From JAKFVC01 sp040386595 (GTDB lineage Bacteria; Planctomycetota; Planctomycetia; Planctomycetales; Planctomycetaceae), in NCBI GenBank assembly GCA_040386595.1, contig JAZKFE010000239.1, positions 1 through 25,419 of the forward strand: 25,419 bases of DNA, in the 5' to 3' direction. Below, one piece after another: positions 14,270-22,808 of this stretch. The first letter of the stretch is position 1, and every line of letters begins with the position of its first letter. The notes beneath the pieces are model-generated. The model saw only the letters and a program-made list of their open reading frames with translations, searched no databases and had not been told where the DNA came from. The translations under genes were made by a program, and so were the position numbers.

Positions 14270-16561
14270 TTAGCCCTGCAGGATCACCCGCGCCAGTTTG
14301 CCGCGACGGGCCACCGTGACTTGAGCGGACGGGTCGGACAGGGTGACCTGGAAGGTGCGTCGGCCCTTGAATGGGGTTTGATTTAAGAGTTGAATCGTGA
14401 CTTGCGCGGTTTGCTGTCCCGGAGCGAAGTTCACCGTCTGGGACAAGGCTGCAAACAAAGCACGGGTCTTGGCCGAGCCTCCCTTGGTGGCGATATGAAC
14501 TTGCCCGGCCACGGAGAGGTCACCGGTTCGTGTGACCGTGATGACCACTTGCCCGGCGGAGATATTCGTCGTGTAGCTGGTTTTCGAGAGCTGCACCGTC
14601 GACGGGCCCGCCTGAGTCGGTTCGTTGTTCTGAATGGTCAGCGTCAACGTACTGGGGGAGCCGAGCGTGGCACCGGCGGTGGGACTGCTGAGCTGCAACT
14701 GGAGCGACTTGTTGGCTCCCGAGAACAGGTTGTCGAGAATCGTGACATCGATCTCGGCGGATGTCTGGCCGTCGGCAAATTCCAGTGTGCCGGAAGTCGA
14801 CACAAATTCGCTGCCGGCCTGAGCCGTGCCGGCGACCGTTGTGTAGTGTACAGTGATCGCTCCGGCGGTCCCTCCGACGCGACGCACAATGATATGTGCG
14901 ACACCGGCATTCTCCAGAACGCTTTGTGCAGTGACTTGAAACTGCAGTTGGCCTGGCCCGACAGGTGCGGCGCCTTCAAACGCACCCAGGTCCAGGGCCG
15001 CCCCGCTGACGGGGCGAGCGACATGACCTTGATGCACCGTGTATTGCGAAGTCGGTTCTTGCTGGCCAATCGCAGCGGCTGCCAGGGGGCCTGATTGATC
15101 CACCACCGGCGACGTTGCGGTCAGATGCAGGTCATAGTTCGCGAGGTTGACAAATCCCGGGTCGTTCTCGTTATTGGTAAGGAAACTTCCTGTCCCCGTG
15201 ATTGCCGAGCCCGCCGGGGTATTGTCGTTGCGCCAGGTATGCCAGCCGGGGGAAATCCAGTTGTTGGAGAAGTAGGCCGTGCCGCCGGCGTCATCAAACA
15301 AGGCCAGCCCGGTGGCTTCGGATTGCGGTGCGTTGGGATCGGTGGCCGCGTAGAAGATATTGTTACGGATGTCGCCGACTTGGTCGTTCGTATCGAACCG
15401 AAACACATCGGTAAACCAGCGGGCATCATCGCCGCTACGGCTGCCCTGGATCACGACAGTGTTCTGGTAAAAGTACAACGTCCCCTTACGGTAGATGTCG
15501 TAATCCCCCGAGTCGCCGCCGTAGTGGACAAGGTTGGATGCATTGCCGGGGCCGGCGGTATCTAGCAAGACGTTGCCGTACACGAACGTCTGTTGATAGC
15601 GAGGATCGGCCCCCGCCTGGTTGTAGCTCCCCTCGGCGTCAACGAGATCCAGGAGATGGGCTCCTCCTTCAATCCAGTTGTTCCGCACGACCAGTCCGGC
15701 CGAACGGTCCTTTAGATTGCTTCCTCCGGCGCCGGGCAACAGCGGGGCAAAGTGATTGTCTTCGAAGGTGATGCCGATGGCTTCGGTGTAGACGTTGTGC
15801 TGGCGGTCGCTGCCGACGTTGCCGTTGTCGTGGATGTAGTTCGCTTGAACCAGAATCTCTCGAGATTGCGTCGCCTCATCGTCTCCCGAGGCGACAAACA
15901 AGCCGTTGCTGTTATTGTCGATCTCGCAGCCGCGGATCGTGATGTGCTCGCCACGCTCTACATAAATCCCGGCAACATTGTTGAGGTAGGCGGAGGTCGT
16001 ACCGCCCGGTCGCACGAGCGAATTTCCGAGATGGGCATTCCGAATTTGCAGCCCGCTGATTTCGATATACGAGGGCTTGTCCCCGTAGGTGTATGAAGAA
16101 TTGGGACTGATCGTGACCAGGCCGCGAGTCGGGATCCCCGAGTAGACATAATCGAGATTCGGGCCGAGTACGGCGTCGTCACCGTCGATAATCGGCAGCT
16201 CACCATTGGGGCCGGCGATCCCCATAATCCGGATGGGGGCCTCGGCGGTGCCGCTGCCGGAGATCAGGATCATTTCGTGATAGGCTTCGGGGCGATAGTG
16301 AATCGCGACCGTGTCACCCGCCTGCAGTCCATCCCAGGGAACGGCGCCAATCGAGGTATATGCCAGCCCAGGGCCCACATCATACAACGTCAGCAGCCAG
16401 CGTGTTTCGAGGCGTTCCACGGGGGATCGCGGGTTGGTGCGTCGTCGGCGTTGTGCCGCGCGAAGTCCCGTTGAAGTCCATGGCCAGAGAGCTGACCACA
16501 AAGATTCCAGCCGCGATCCGCGTGTGGGGTTGCTCAATACGTTCCGAGCGGGTGACGTCAT
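14270..16561 (-). CDS. Exported beta-helix surface protein with two Calx-beta domains, 763 aa
   Basis: The N-terminus has an Arg-rich stretch (AAQRRRRTNPRSP) and then VERLETRWLLT (residues 48-58), resembling the LEPR-XLL export motif of planctomycete surface proteins. Residues about 60-520 form a parallel beta-helix/pectate-lyase-like domain, shown by repeating strands such as GIYVERGEHITIRGCEIDNN, GLVVRNNWIEGGAHLLDLVD and FVYGNVLLDTAG, plus the C-terminal LGAFEG motif common at the end of such domains. Two Calx-beta domains follow (about 545-655 and 660-763), e.g. VHYTTVAGTAQAGSEF and FADGQTSAEIDVTILDN; they normally bind calcium. It is probably a cell-surface or secreted polysaccharide-binding or -cleaving protein; no catalytic residues could be assigned. 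No dockerin is seen. Start ATG at 16561 has no strong ribosome binding site. Confidence 0.88.
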   Translation of the reverse strand: MTSPARNVLSNPTRGSRLESLWSALWPWTSTGLRAAQRRRRTNPRSPVERLETRWLLTLYDVGPGLAYTSIGAVPWDGLQAGDTVAIHYRPEAYHEMILISGSGTAEAPIRIMGIAGPNGELPIIDGDDAVLGPNLDYVYSGIPTRGLVTISPNSSYTYGDKPSYIEISGLQIRNAHLGNSLVRPGGTTSAYLNNVAGIYVERGEHITIRGCEIDNNSNGLFVASGDDEATQSREILVQANYIHDNGNVGSDRQHNVYTEAIGITFEDNHFAPLLPGAGGSNLKDRSAGLVVRNNWIEGGAHLLDLVDAEGSYNQAGADPRYQQTFVYGNVLLDTAGPGNASNLVHYGGDSGDYDIYRKGTLYFYQNTVVIQGSRSGDDARWFTDVFRFDTNDQVGDIRNNIFYAATDPNAPQSEATGLALFDDAGGTAYFSNNWISPGWHTWRNDNTPAGSAITGTGSFLTNNENDPGFVNLANYDLHLTATSPVVDQSGPLAAAAIGQQEPTSQYTVHQGHVARPVSGAALDLGAFEGAAPVGPGQLQFQVTAQSVLENAGVAHIIVRRVGGTAGAITVHYTTVAGTAQAGSEFVSTSGTLEFADGQTSAEIDVTILDNLFSGANKSLQLQLSSPTAGATLGSPSTLTLTIQNNEPTQAGPSTVQLSKTSYTTNISAGQVVITVTRTGDLSVAGQVHIATKGGSAKTRALFAALSQTVNFAPGQQTAQVTIQLLNQTPFKGRRTFQVTLSDPSAQVTVARRGKLARVILQG

Positions 16562-16800
16562 GAAGGCTGCCGTGAACTGGGGTGACGAAACAAGAGTCAG
16601 AGTCCACCCAGAGTATTCCCGCTATTTCAGCAAAAGCCAGCAGAGTCCCTCCCCTTCGAACGCCATGAGGCCAATGAGTTCCCACTATTTAACGATCGCG
16701 AGCAGGACACGCATTCGCCAGTTGTGAGGCGAAATGGCAACGCTCTGATTGGTTAAGACAACGTCGTGAAAATCTGGCGGTTTTAAGGCTCCGTTCCGTA
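16562..16800. other. Intergenic, upstream of the beta-helix gene
   Basis: No gene is called. It should hold the promoter of the minus-strand beta-helix gene, but none could be assigned. The short frames here lack composition and ribosome binding sites typical of genes. Confidence 0.4.
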
Positions 16801-16855
16801 GGTCAGGCTGTGCCTGGCTCGTCTCGTCAATACGATCGTCAGGCACAGCCTGACC
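16801..16855. repeat. Inverted repeat GGTCAGGCTGTGCCTG (16-bp arms)
   Basis: Perfect arms at 16801-16816 and 16840-16855 around a 23-nt loop. This type of AGGCACAGCCTGACC palindrome is, from memory, a frequent planctomycete intergenic repeat. It lies just past the terminator of the YTV-like gene. Confidence 0.85.
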
Positions 16856-16872
16856 TGCCGAATCGCGTCCCC

Positions 16873-16916
16873 AAAAAATGCGAACAGCCCGGGAAGCACA
16901 TGCTTTCCGGGCTGTT
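16873..16916 (-). terminator. Rho-independent terminator of the YTV-like gene
   Basis: Read on the minus strand: stem AACAGCCCGG...CCGGGCTGTT (16883-16916) with an extra AAAGCA/TGCTT part, then CGCA and six T (16873-16878 as A on the plus strand). It begins 36 nt past the stop codon. Confidence 0.88.
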
Positions 16917-16951
16917 GGTGTTTTGACTTGTCGATGACTGCGACCGGCGGT

Positions 16952-17857
16952 TTAGCGGGTCACGGCACCGTTGGCTCGCCAGACGGCAGCGGCCGAAGGA
17001 GCGGCGCTGAACTTGCCAGCGGCACTGACTCGGGGAGCGACGTTGTCAGCGTAGGATGTCGGCTGCACAGCTCGGCGAGGAACCGCTTGCGGCGGGCTGT
17101 AGCTGTGGTCAACTTGTGTGCTGTTGAACGGAGCGGCCGACGGCGTGTCCAAATAGCGAGCTTCTGGAACCGGATTGTGAATCGGGGCCGAATCGTAGGC
17201 CGGGGTCGGAGCGTAAGCGGTGCTGATGCCGGAAGTCGGCATCGGGTAGCTCGACAAAGCCGGATAGGCACCCATCGTCGTGGTCACACCGGGAGTACAG
17301 GCGGGAACACAGGTCTGACGAGCGACATAGCGTACCGTTTGCACGGGAACCATCGTTGTCGAGACTTCCGGGATCACCTTGTTGACTTGATACGGAACGG
17401 TCCGGCAGGCGGTCCGTTGTGTGTAGGCGGTCTTGCAGATCTGCTTGGTGACGGGCTTCGCGACCCAGACCTGTTGCCAGTGGCCTTCATCGACCGTGAT
17501 GTTTTCGGTCGTCTGAACGGGCACCGTTTCGGTGTAGGCTTCGGCACGGTACTGAGTCTCGGTCACTGTGCGATTGGTGACGACTCGTTGCGGGCAGTAC
17601 TTGGTTTCGTAGACGGGCTGCATCGTGGTTTGCGGAACCATGATCGGAGCCGCAGGGATAATCGGCTGCACCATCATCGGTGCGGCACAACCGCAATTCG
17701 GCGTTTGACGCTGACAACGGTGGCAGCGATTGATGATTTTTACTCGCGTGCGAATACGTGTATGACAATCAGGGCCACAATCCTGAGCCCAGCCATGTCC
17801 GGCGTAACAGGTTCCGAACAGAACCGCCAATAACAGGCAACGTTGTGCAATGGCCAT
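16952..17857 (-). CDS. YTV-like cysteine-rich cell-envelope protein, 301 aa
   Basis: Start ATG at 17857 (MAIAQRCLLL), chosen because GAGGAG lies 8 nt ahead. A signal peptide covers residues 1-25 (hydrophobic CLLLAVLFGTCYAG, cleavage likely after GWA). The mature N-terminus is Cys-rich (DCGPDC, CHRCQRQTPNCGC). Residues about 85-190 hold Tyr/Thr/Val-rich repeats: TETQYRAEAYTETVPVQTT, ICKTAYTQRTACRTVPYQV and VQTVRYVARQTC. This matches the style of the YTV-domain proteins described from the planctomycete cell wall, though the assignment is by pattern, not alignment. The C-terminal third is Pro/Ser/Ala/Tyr-rich and probably disordered. The many Cys may form disulfide cross-links in a rigid envelope. 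It is monocistronic, with its own terminator. Confidence 0.83.
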   Translation of the reverse strand: MAIAQRCLLLAVLFGTCYAGHGWAQDCGPDCHTRIRTRVKIINRCHRCQRQTPNCGCAAPMMVQPIIPAAPIMVPQTTMQPVYETKYCPQRVVTNRTVTETQYRAEAYTETVPVQTTENITVDEGHWQQVWVAKPVTKQICKTAYTQRTACRTVPYQVNKVIPEVSTTMVPVQTVRYVARQTCVPACTPGVTTTMGAYPALSSYPMPTSGISTAYAPTPAYDSAPIHNPVPEARYLDTPSAAPFNSTQVDHSYSPPQAVPRRAVQPTSYADNVAPRVSAAGKFSAAPSAAAVWRANGAVTR

Positions 17858-17865
17858 CGGTGCCA

Positions 17866-17871
17866 CTCCTC
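17866..17871 (-). promoter_or_regulatory. Ribosome binding site (GAGGAG) of the YTV-like gene
   Basis: GAGGAG ends 8 nt before ATG 17857. The in-frame GTG start three codons upstream overlaps this site, so ATG 17857 is preferred. Confidence 0.75.
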
Positions 17872-17920
17872 AAAATCGAATAGTGCAACAGGCAAGCGGG
17901 AAGAGAACCAGAGTTATTTC

Positions 17921-17938
17921 AATTCAATTTGTTGAATT
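17921..17938. promoter_or_regulatory. Palindrome AATTCAA-TTTG-TTGAATT upstream of the YTV-like gene
   Basis: Seven-bp arms 64 bp upstream of the start codon, in AT-rich DNA where a promoter would be expected. A regulator site is possible but rests on symmetry only. The rest of 17940-18140 holds no gene and no other structure I recognise. Confidence 0.3.
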
Positions 17939-18141
17939 CGTCTGGTCGGAAACTGAGCAACCCAAACGCGTTGCCTCAGCCAGCAATCCACGAAGAGGCA
18001 TTCTTTCGCAGACGATACTGTCCCGGTCTAACTGTAGTTATCGGCAAAATCGACAAAGAGCGTTAAGTCTTTCTGGTTAACTTTATCGATAAATTGAGAT
18101 AAGTCGTCGCAGGTTGCCTGGTTTGTTGGTGCGGACTTTCT

Positions 18142-18219
18142 CCGTAGCCTGACTCTCTGAGTCGGGTGCTCTTCGTCGGAGATAGAAGAGAAGACCCGAC
18201 TCGGAGAGTCAGGCTACGG
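18142..18219. repeat. Inverted repeat with 26-nt arms (family C)
   Basis: Arms 18142-18167 and 18194-18219 with one mismatch, core GTAGCCTGACTCTCTGAGTC. A 26-nt loop contains TCTTC/GAAGA, which may pair further. The next repeat (family B) starts 8 nt later, forming a compound block. Confidence 0.9.
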
Positions 18220-18227
18220 GGGGCGAA

Positions 18228-18341
18228 GAATCCGGGGACTGATGTCGCCCGGCTCGCCAAGAGAGTGGAAGATACGCGGAGTCGAAGGAGCCCGGCCTCT
18301 TGTTCGCTGCGCTCACCCAGATTCGAGAATCTGGGCTACCC
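18228..18341 (+). repeat. Dispersed repeat family B, long copy
   Basis: From GAATCCGGGGACTGATGTCG through AGTCGAAGGAGCCCGGCCTC to the hairpin CCCAGATTCGAGAATCTGGG and CTACCC. It is the longest copy together with 6414-6526. It lies 39 nt past the 3' end of the glycosyltransferase gene on the minus strand. Confidence 0.88.
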
Positions 18342-18380
18342 TTTGCGGGGGGGCATGACGGAGTTCCACTGCCCGCGGGC

Positions 18381-20282
18381 CTATCGCTGATGGGCCGCGT
18401 CTCGGGCGGCGGCGGTTCGCTGCGTTTCCGGGTGGGCGCGGGGGGCGGCTGATACGGAACCGTTGCTCAATTGAGGCAACGATGCGCCAGGGCGCGTGGC
18501 CAGGACGATGAGGTTTTCCTTCTTCAGGAATCTGCGGCGGCGTTCGAGTACCTGCAGTTTTGGGCCGACAGTCGTCTCAAAGAAACCGAGGTCTTTCTCG
18601 CGAATAATGAGATAAGACGCGGGGGTGTCTTGCAGGAAGGCCACGGCCTGTAGAGGGGTCTTAATCCGCTGCACCGGTTGGCCGGCGTAATAGGCCAGAC
18701 TGGGCTCGAAGTAGTCGAAGGCTGCAATGCGGGGCTGAGTCGTCTGGTGGAAGATGCGGGACATCAAGGCCGAACTGGTTTGATGCGGATTCACCTGCAC
18801 AGCGACGATTCCAAACAGGCAGGCCGTAAACAACAACGACGCGGCGCCAAACGTCTGGGCGGCGCGGGTGAATTGCTGTCGTTCGCCATAGTGATAGGCG
18901 ATCAAACCTCCCGCGAGAGGAATCAATCCGGCCCAGCCGAGGTACCATGTTCCCGGCAATAATTTTGCGGTGGCCAAGGGGACGCCGACGACAAACAACA
19001 ACCCGAACAAGGCCAGGTTTAAGAAACCCCAGCGGCGTAGTCCGTGGCTGGTCGATTGCGGAGCCGCCAGCCATTCTGTCGCCCAGCGTGCGGTGATTAA
19101 CGCCAACGCGGGGTAGGCGGTCAGGACATAGCTGGGGAGCTTGGTGCTGGCCAGCGAAAAGAATCCGATATAGATCGTGGCCCAGCAGCAGCAGAACAGG
19201 TCGCCGGACGTCCAAGTCTGAGTGTTTCTCAGGCGTTGCAGCAACCGGACGCACGCCAGTGGCAGGAAAATCGACCACGGGAAAAAGCCGATCATGACGG
19301 CGATCAGGTAATAGAAGATCGGTCCCGAATGGCCTTCCAGCGGCTGTACGAAACGGGTGATGTTGTGCTTGCCCAGGAAGCCTGCAATCCAGGCTCCGTC
19401 GGTCCTCCAGGCGACCCAGATGTACCACGGCAAGGCAATCGCTGCGACCAGTGCCACGGCCGTCAACGGTCGCAACACCCAACCCACGCGCCAGATTGCC
19501 GCCGGTGAAAAATTCTTCGCGAGAAACAGGAATTTGTTCCAGAGTGAGGTTGTTTCACCACTGGAGTTTTCCGCCCCTGAGGCGACTGTGGGCCGCGTCA
19601 TCAGTTCGACGGACCACAGGTAGCCCATCAGAATAAGAGTAGGCAGCGCCACGCCGACCGGTCCCTTGGCCAGCACGGCGACCGCCATGGCGGCGTACAT
19701 TCCCAGGTAGGTCCACCACGATTGCGGCAAGTGTTGTCGCAGTACGGCGTAGCGGGAAAGTTTCGAGGAATCCGCAGCCAGTGGCATTGCAGGAATCAGG
19801 CGTTGAGTCAGTGCGGTGGCGGGTAATCCCCAGACGAAAACGGCCAGCGACAATGTGCTGAAAAAAATCAGCGGCGCATCGGGGGTGGCGGCTCGTGAGG
19901 CGACGCCGAACATCAACGCGGCGGCCAGCATCAATGCGGCCCACAATCCGACCGCCGGCCGAAACAGGCGGCGGCCGATGCCATAGGTCAGCAGGCAGGT
20001 GCCAATTCCCATGACGGCCGACCAGAACCGAGCTCCGAATTCGGACACGCCGAATAGCTCGTAGGCACTCATCATGAACCAGTACACAAGTACCGGCTTG
20101 GCGGTCCGCAGTTCGTAATTAAACATGGGGACCACCCAATCGTGCCGCTCGAGCATTTCGCGGGCACAGGCGGCGTTCTTGGGTTCGTCTTCGTCCCAAA
20201 GTTGCGGGACGCCCAAGTTCAGAAAGAACACGACTCCAGCGGCGAGAATCACCCACAAACAATGGCGAATCATCTGAGCCAC
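18381..20282 (-). CDS. GT-C glycosyltransferase, ArnT/PMT (GT39)-like, 633 aa
   Basis: A polytopic membrane protein with about 10-12 hydrophobic segments, from LWVILAAGVVFFLNLG (9-24) to LLFTACLFGIVAVQV. The first periplasmic loop has LWDEDEPKNAACAREML (28-44): the acidic pair followed by an ArnT-like REM is the expected catalytic loop of this family. Further family-like segments are TAKPVLVYWFMMSAYELFG, RAATPDAPLIFF and GFFPWSIFLPLA. Family knowledge: such enzymes move a sugar from a polyprenyl-phosphate carrier to lipid A or protein on the outer face of the inner membrane. The acceptor here is unknown. Start: GTG at 20282, 5 nt after a perfect AAGGAGG; the ATG at 20273 is 14 nt away and less likely. 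The C-terminal 40 residues are Ala/Arg/Pro-rich and probably disordered. No lipid-A or sugar-carrier genes are adjacent. Confidence 0.9.
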   Translation of the reverse strand: MAQMIRHCLWVILAAGVVFFLNLGVPQLWDEDEPKNAACAREMLERHDWVVPMFNYELRTAKPVLVYWFMMSAYELFGVSEFGARFWSAVMGIGTCLLTYGIGRRLFRPAVGLWAALMLAAALMFGVASRAATPDAPLIFFSTLSLAVFVWGLPATALTQRLIPAMPLAADSSKLSRYAVLRQHLPQSWWTYLGMYAAMAVAVLAKGPVGVALPTLILMGYLWSVELMTRPTVASGAENSSGETTSLWNKFLFLAKNFSPAAIWRVGWVLRPLTAVALVAAIALPWYIWVAWRTDGAWIAGFLGKHNITRFVQPLEGHSGPIFYYLIAVMIGFFPWSIFLPLACVRLLQRLRNTQTWTSGDLFCCCWATIYIGFFSLASTKLPSYVLTAYPALALITARWATEWLAAPQSTSHGLRRWGFLNLALFGLLFVVGVPLATAKLLPGTWYLGWAGLIPLAGGLIAYHYGERQQFTRAAQTFGAASLLFTACLFGIVAVQVNPHQTSSALMSRIFHQTTQPRIAAFDYFEPSLAYYAGQPVQRIKTPLQAVAFLQDTPASYLIIREKDLGFFETTVGPKLQVLERRRRFLKKENLIVLATRPGASLPQLSNGSVSAAPRAHPETQRTAAARDAAHQR

Positions 20283-20287
20283 GGCAG

Positions 20288-20294
20288 CCTCCTT
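20288..20294 (-). promoter_or_regulatory. Ribosome binding site (AAGGAGG) deciding a GTG start
   Basis: The strongest Shine-Dalgarno sequence in the window. Its 5-nt spacing fits GTG 20282, while ATG 20273 would be 14 nt away. Confidence 0.75.
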
Positions 20295-20320
20295 GCTGAC
20301 CCGATCTGTCCATCCTTGGA

Positions 20321-20336
20321 ATTTGATGCGTCAAAT
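20321..20336. promoter_or_regulatory. ATTTGA-TGCG-TCAAAT palindrome upstream of the glycosyltransferase
   Basis: Six-bp arms around TGCG, in the 5' leader of the minus-strand gene, next to the AT-rich stretch at 20335-20356. A possible operator; symmetry only. Confidence 0.3.
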
Positions 20337-20562
20337 TAACGCTTTTTAATTGTAAGTTGAGGGCCAGAAGGGAGCAACAGCATCTCCGGAGCCCTTTTTG
20401 TCGCCCGCGCGACTCTGCGAATCGGGGCGATCTGCAAGCGGTAAACTCACTCAAAACGCTGCTCGAATGGTCTATTTTTGAAAATCCCCAAACTAGCCTC
20501 GAAGGTTTCTGAGAATTGTTGGGTAAGGCTCTGAATGGTTAAGTAGAAATGCCGCGCACTTG

Positions 20563-20641
20563 GTGAGCGGAATGGCGCTAGCCACCGGTTTTTGTGTTTC
20601 AAGTACATTGAAGAACCGGCGGCTAGCGCCGTGCCGCTCAC
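20563..20641. repeat. Inverted repeat with 28-nt arms in a divergent region
   Basis: Arms 20563-20590 and 20614-20641 share GGCTAGCGCC and CCGCTCAC cores with three mismatches. It lies between the divergent glycosyltransferase and first VWA gene. The rest of 20283-20951 holds no recognisable gene; promoters for both directions should be here. Confidence 0.88.
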
Positions 20642-20951
20642 AAACAGCGTCTCAAAATGAGTGTCATTGGGCTGCGGAGTCCGGTGTTGCTACGGGACGA
20701 TTGGATCGATCACTTTGACGGTCCTCGCAGGTGAGAGCCCGGCAAGTTCCGGGATTGTGTGGGAACCAAAATCAGAGTGTTGGCGCGGGTCGGAAGCAGC
20801 GGTATTATCTACTTAACAGGTAAAAATCCATTTTTCCGTCTTTTAAGGCGGGTTCGCAGCGGCGGTTTGGTCGCTTGGATTTCACTCCACGTACCTGAAA
20901 TTGACCGTCCGCTCAGCCGTTGGCTGGCGAGAATGGTTTAGGAGTTCATGA

Positions 20952-22808
20952 ATGGCATCGCGAGCGACGCAGGCAGTTCAGGAAGAGGAAGAAGGTTGGG
21001 TCGACGACTCCAACCCCATTATTACGTTCCTGAACCGGTTCGGTGCGGCACCCGCGTGGCTTGTGAGTCTCGGTGTGCATCTCGTTGCGCTGATGCTGCT
21101 GGGGACGGTCGTGTACTATCCGCCAACGCAACTCATGCAGATGGCGATGACCACGGACATGATCGACACCGAGGAAGAACCGGTGATGCTCGATAATGTC
21201 CAGATCGACACGATTGGCACCAACAGCGATGTGCCGCTGTCCGGAGGGGCGTTGTCGGCAGCGCCCGATCGGGGGGCTCACACGCAGGCCGAAGTTGAGC
21301 AAAAGATCGAAGAGCGACTCGCGCCGGTGGAAATTGGCCTGACGGACGATGTGCAAGTCGCGCCGCAGGACGATCTGGTTGCCGCCGTCAATAAGGTGGG
21401 GTCTGCCTCGACGGAAAATACCGGAGGCACGCAGGGAGCCATTGACCGCCTGACATTCGAATTGATGGCGTCGCTGAAGGAACGCAAGACGTTGGTCGTC
21501 TGGTTGTTTGATGCTTCGGGGTCGTTGCAGCCGCGGCGTGAATTGATCACCGAACGCTTCGAAAACGTCTATCGCCAGCTGGATGCCTTGGACGGTGCCG
21601 CCAGTAAGCATCTCAAAACGGCCGTCGCCACGTTTGGCGAGAAGACCCAGATTTTGACAGCCGAACCCGTCGACGGCATTCAAGAGATCATTCCGCTGGT
21701 GCGGAACATCAAGAATGACAAGTCCGGTAAAGAGTTTGTGTTTTCGGCCGTGATGCAGGTGGGCAAAAAGTTTCAGATGTACGCAGCCAACACGGGCCGC
21801 AAGATGATCATGATTGTCGTCACCGACGAGAAGGGTGACGATGCCCCGCAGTACCTGGAAGAATCCATTACGTTGCTCCGGCGTGCGGGAACGCGGTGCT
21901 TTGTGGTGGGGAATGCCGCGCCGTTTGGTCGTGAAAAAGGCTACGTCACCTGGACGTATCCCGAAAGCGAAGGGGGCGGGACCGAGGATATTGAAGTCGA
22001 TCAAGGCCCGGAATCGGTCTTCCCGGATGGCTTGCGATTGTCGTTCTTCGGGGGCGATGGCGGGGATCTGGAACGGATGTCGTCGGGCTATGGTCCCTAT
22101 GCTCTCACACGGCTGTGTGCGGAGACCGGTGGCGTGTATCTGATCGCCGAAGAGGGAAATGGAAAACGCTATGACCCCTATATCATGCGGAACTATCAGC
22201 CCGATTATCGTCCGATCCGAATTGTGGAAAAGGACATCAAATCCAATAAGGCGAAGTATGCTTTGGTGGATGCGGCGACGAAGACCGTTGTCGACGGAAT
22301 TCCGATTCCGCAGCTGACGTTCCCCGCGAATAACGACAATCAATTACGAGAAGCGATCACGGAAGCTCAAAAGCCTTTGGCCATTGCCGATGCCAAGGTC
22401 AACGCCATGCTGGCGATCCTGGAAGCGGGCGAAAAGGATCGGGATAAGATCACCGAACAACGCTGGCAGGCGGCTTACGATCTGGCCCTGGGACGAGCCT
22501 TAGCGATGCGGGCGCGAACCTTGGGGTACAACACCATCCTCGCGGAAATGAAGATCAACCCTAGGTCTTTTACCAAGAAGGGGAACAATCAGTGGATCCT
22601 GAAAGCTTCGAAGGAAGTGAACGCCGTCCCGGAAATTAAGAAGAAGGCGGCCAAAGCGGCGACCTATCTCAAACGTGTTATTGATCAGCACCCTGACACC
22701 CCGTGGGCCGCTCTTGCCGAACGCGAGCTCAGTGTCCCCATGGGTTGGGAATGGACTGAAAGTGCGGACGCCGAGGGGCGTCTGGCCATGGCCTCACCGG
22801 AAGAGTAA
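20952..22808 (+). CDS. Membrane-anchored VWA-domain protein 1, 618 aa
   Basis: ATG 20952 is preceded by AGGAG at 7-nt spacing. A short acidic N-terminus (EEEEGWVDDSNP) precedes one membrane helix (WLVSLGVHLVALMLLGTVVY, about 36-55), so the main body should be periplasmic. A linker (60-170) leads to a VWA domain (about 180-330): TLVVWLFDASGSLQ gives the metal-site DxSxS at 187-191, and IMIVVTDEKGDD gives Asp292. The MIDAS threonine of the sister protein is replaced by Val263 (EFVFSAV), so metal binding may be weakened. Next come RMSSGYGPYALTRLCAETGG (about 375-395) and a helical C-terminal region with HPDTPWAALAERELSVPMGW. The protein is clearly related to the next gene. After its TAA stop the frame seems to continue as coding sequence (see findings). 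Role unknown; VWA domains usually bind partner proteins. Confidence 0.88.
   Translation: MASRATQAVQEEEEGWVDDSNPIITFLNRFGAAPAWLVSLGVHLVALMLLGTVVYYPPTQLMQMAMTTDMIDTEEEPVMLDNVQIDTIGTNSDVPLSGGALSAAPDRGAHTQAEVEQKIEERLAPVEIGLTDDVQVAPQDDLVAAVNKVGSASTENTGGTQGAIDRLTFELMASLKERKTLVVWLFDASGSLQPRRELITERFENVYRQLDALDGAASKHLKTAVATFGEKTQILTAEPVDGIQEIIPLVRNIKNDKSGKEFVFSAVMQVGKKFQMYAANTGRKMIMIVVTDEKGDDAPQYLEESITLLRRAGTRCFVVGNAAPFGREKGYVTWTYPESEGGGTEDIEVDQGPESVFPDGLRLSFFGGDGGDLERMSSGYGPYALTRLCAETGGVYLIAEEGNGKRYDPYIMRNYQPDYRPIRIVEKDIKSNKAKYALVDAATKTVVDGIPIPQLTFPANNDNQLREAITEAQKPLAIADAKVNAMLAILEAGEKDRDKITEQRWQAAYDLALGRALAMRARTLGYNTILAEMKINPRSFTKKGNNQWILKASKEVNAVPEIKKKAAKAATYLKRVIDQHPDTPWAALAERELSVPMGWEWTESADAEGRLAMASPEE

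Noticed and set aside
16928..17833. Plus-strand open frame (301 codons) opposite the YTV-like gene
   Set aside because: The minus strand has a signal peptide, ribosome binding site and terminator; the plus frame has none of these.
20946..22343. Minus-strand open frame (465 codons) opposite VWA protein 1
   Set aside because: Antisense shadow: the plus strand has clear VWA motifs and a ribosome binding site.
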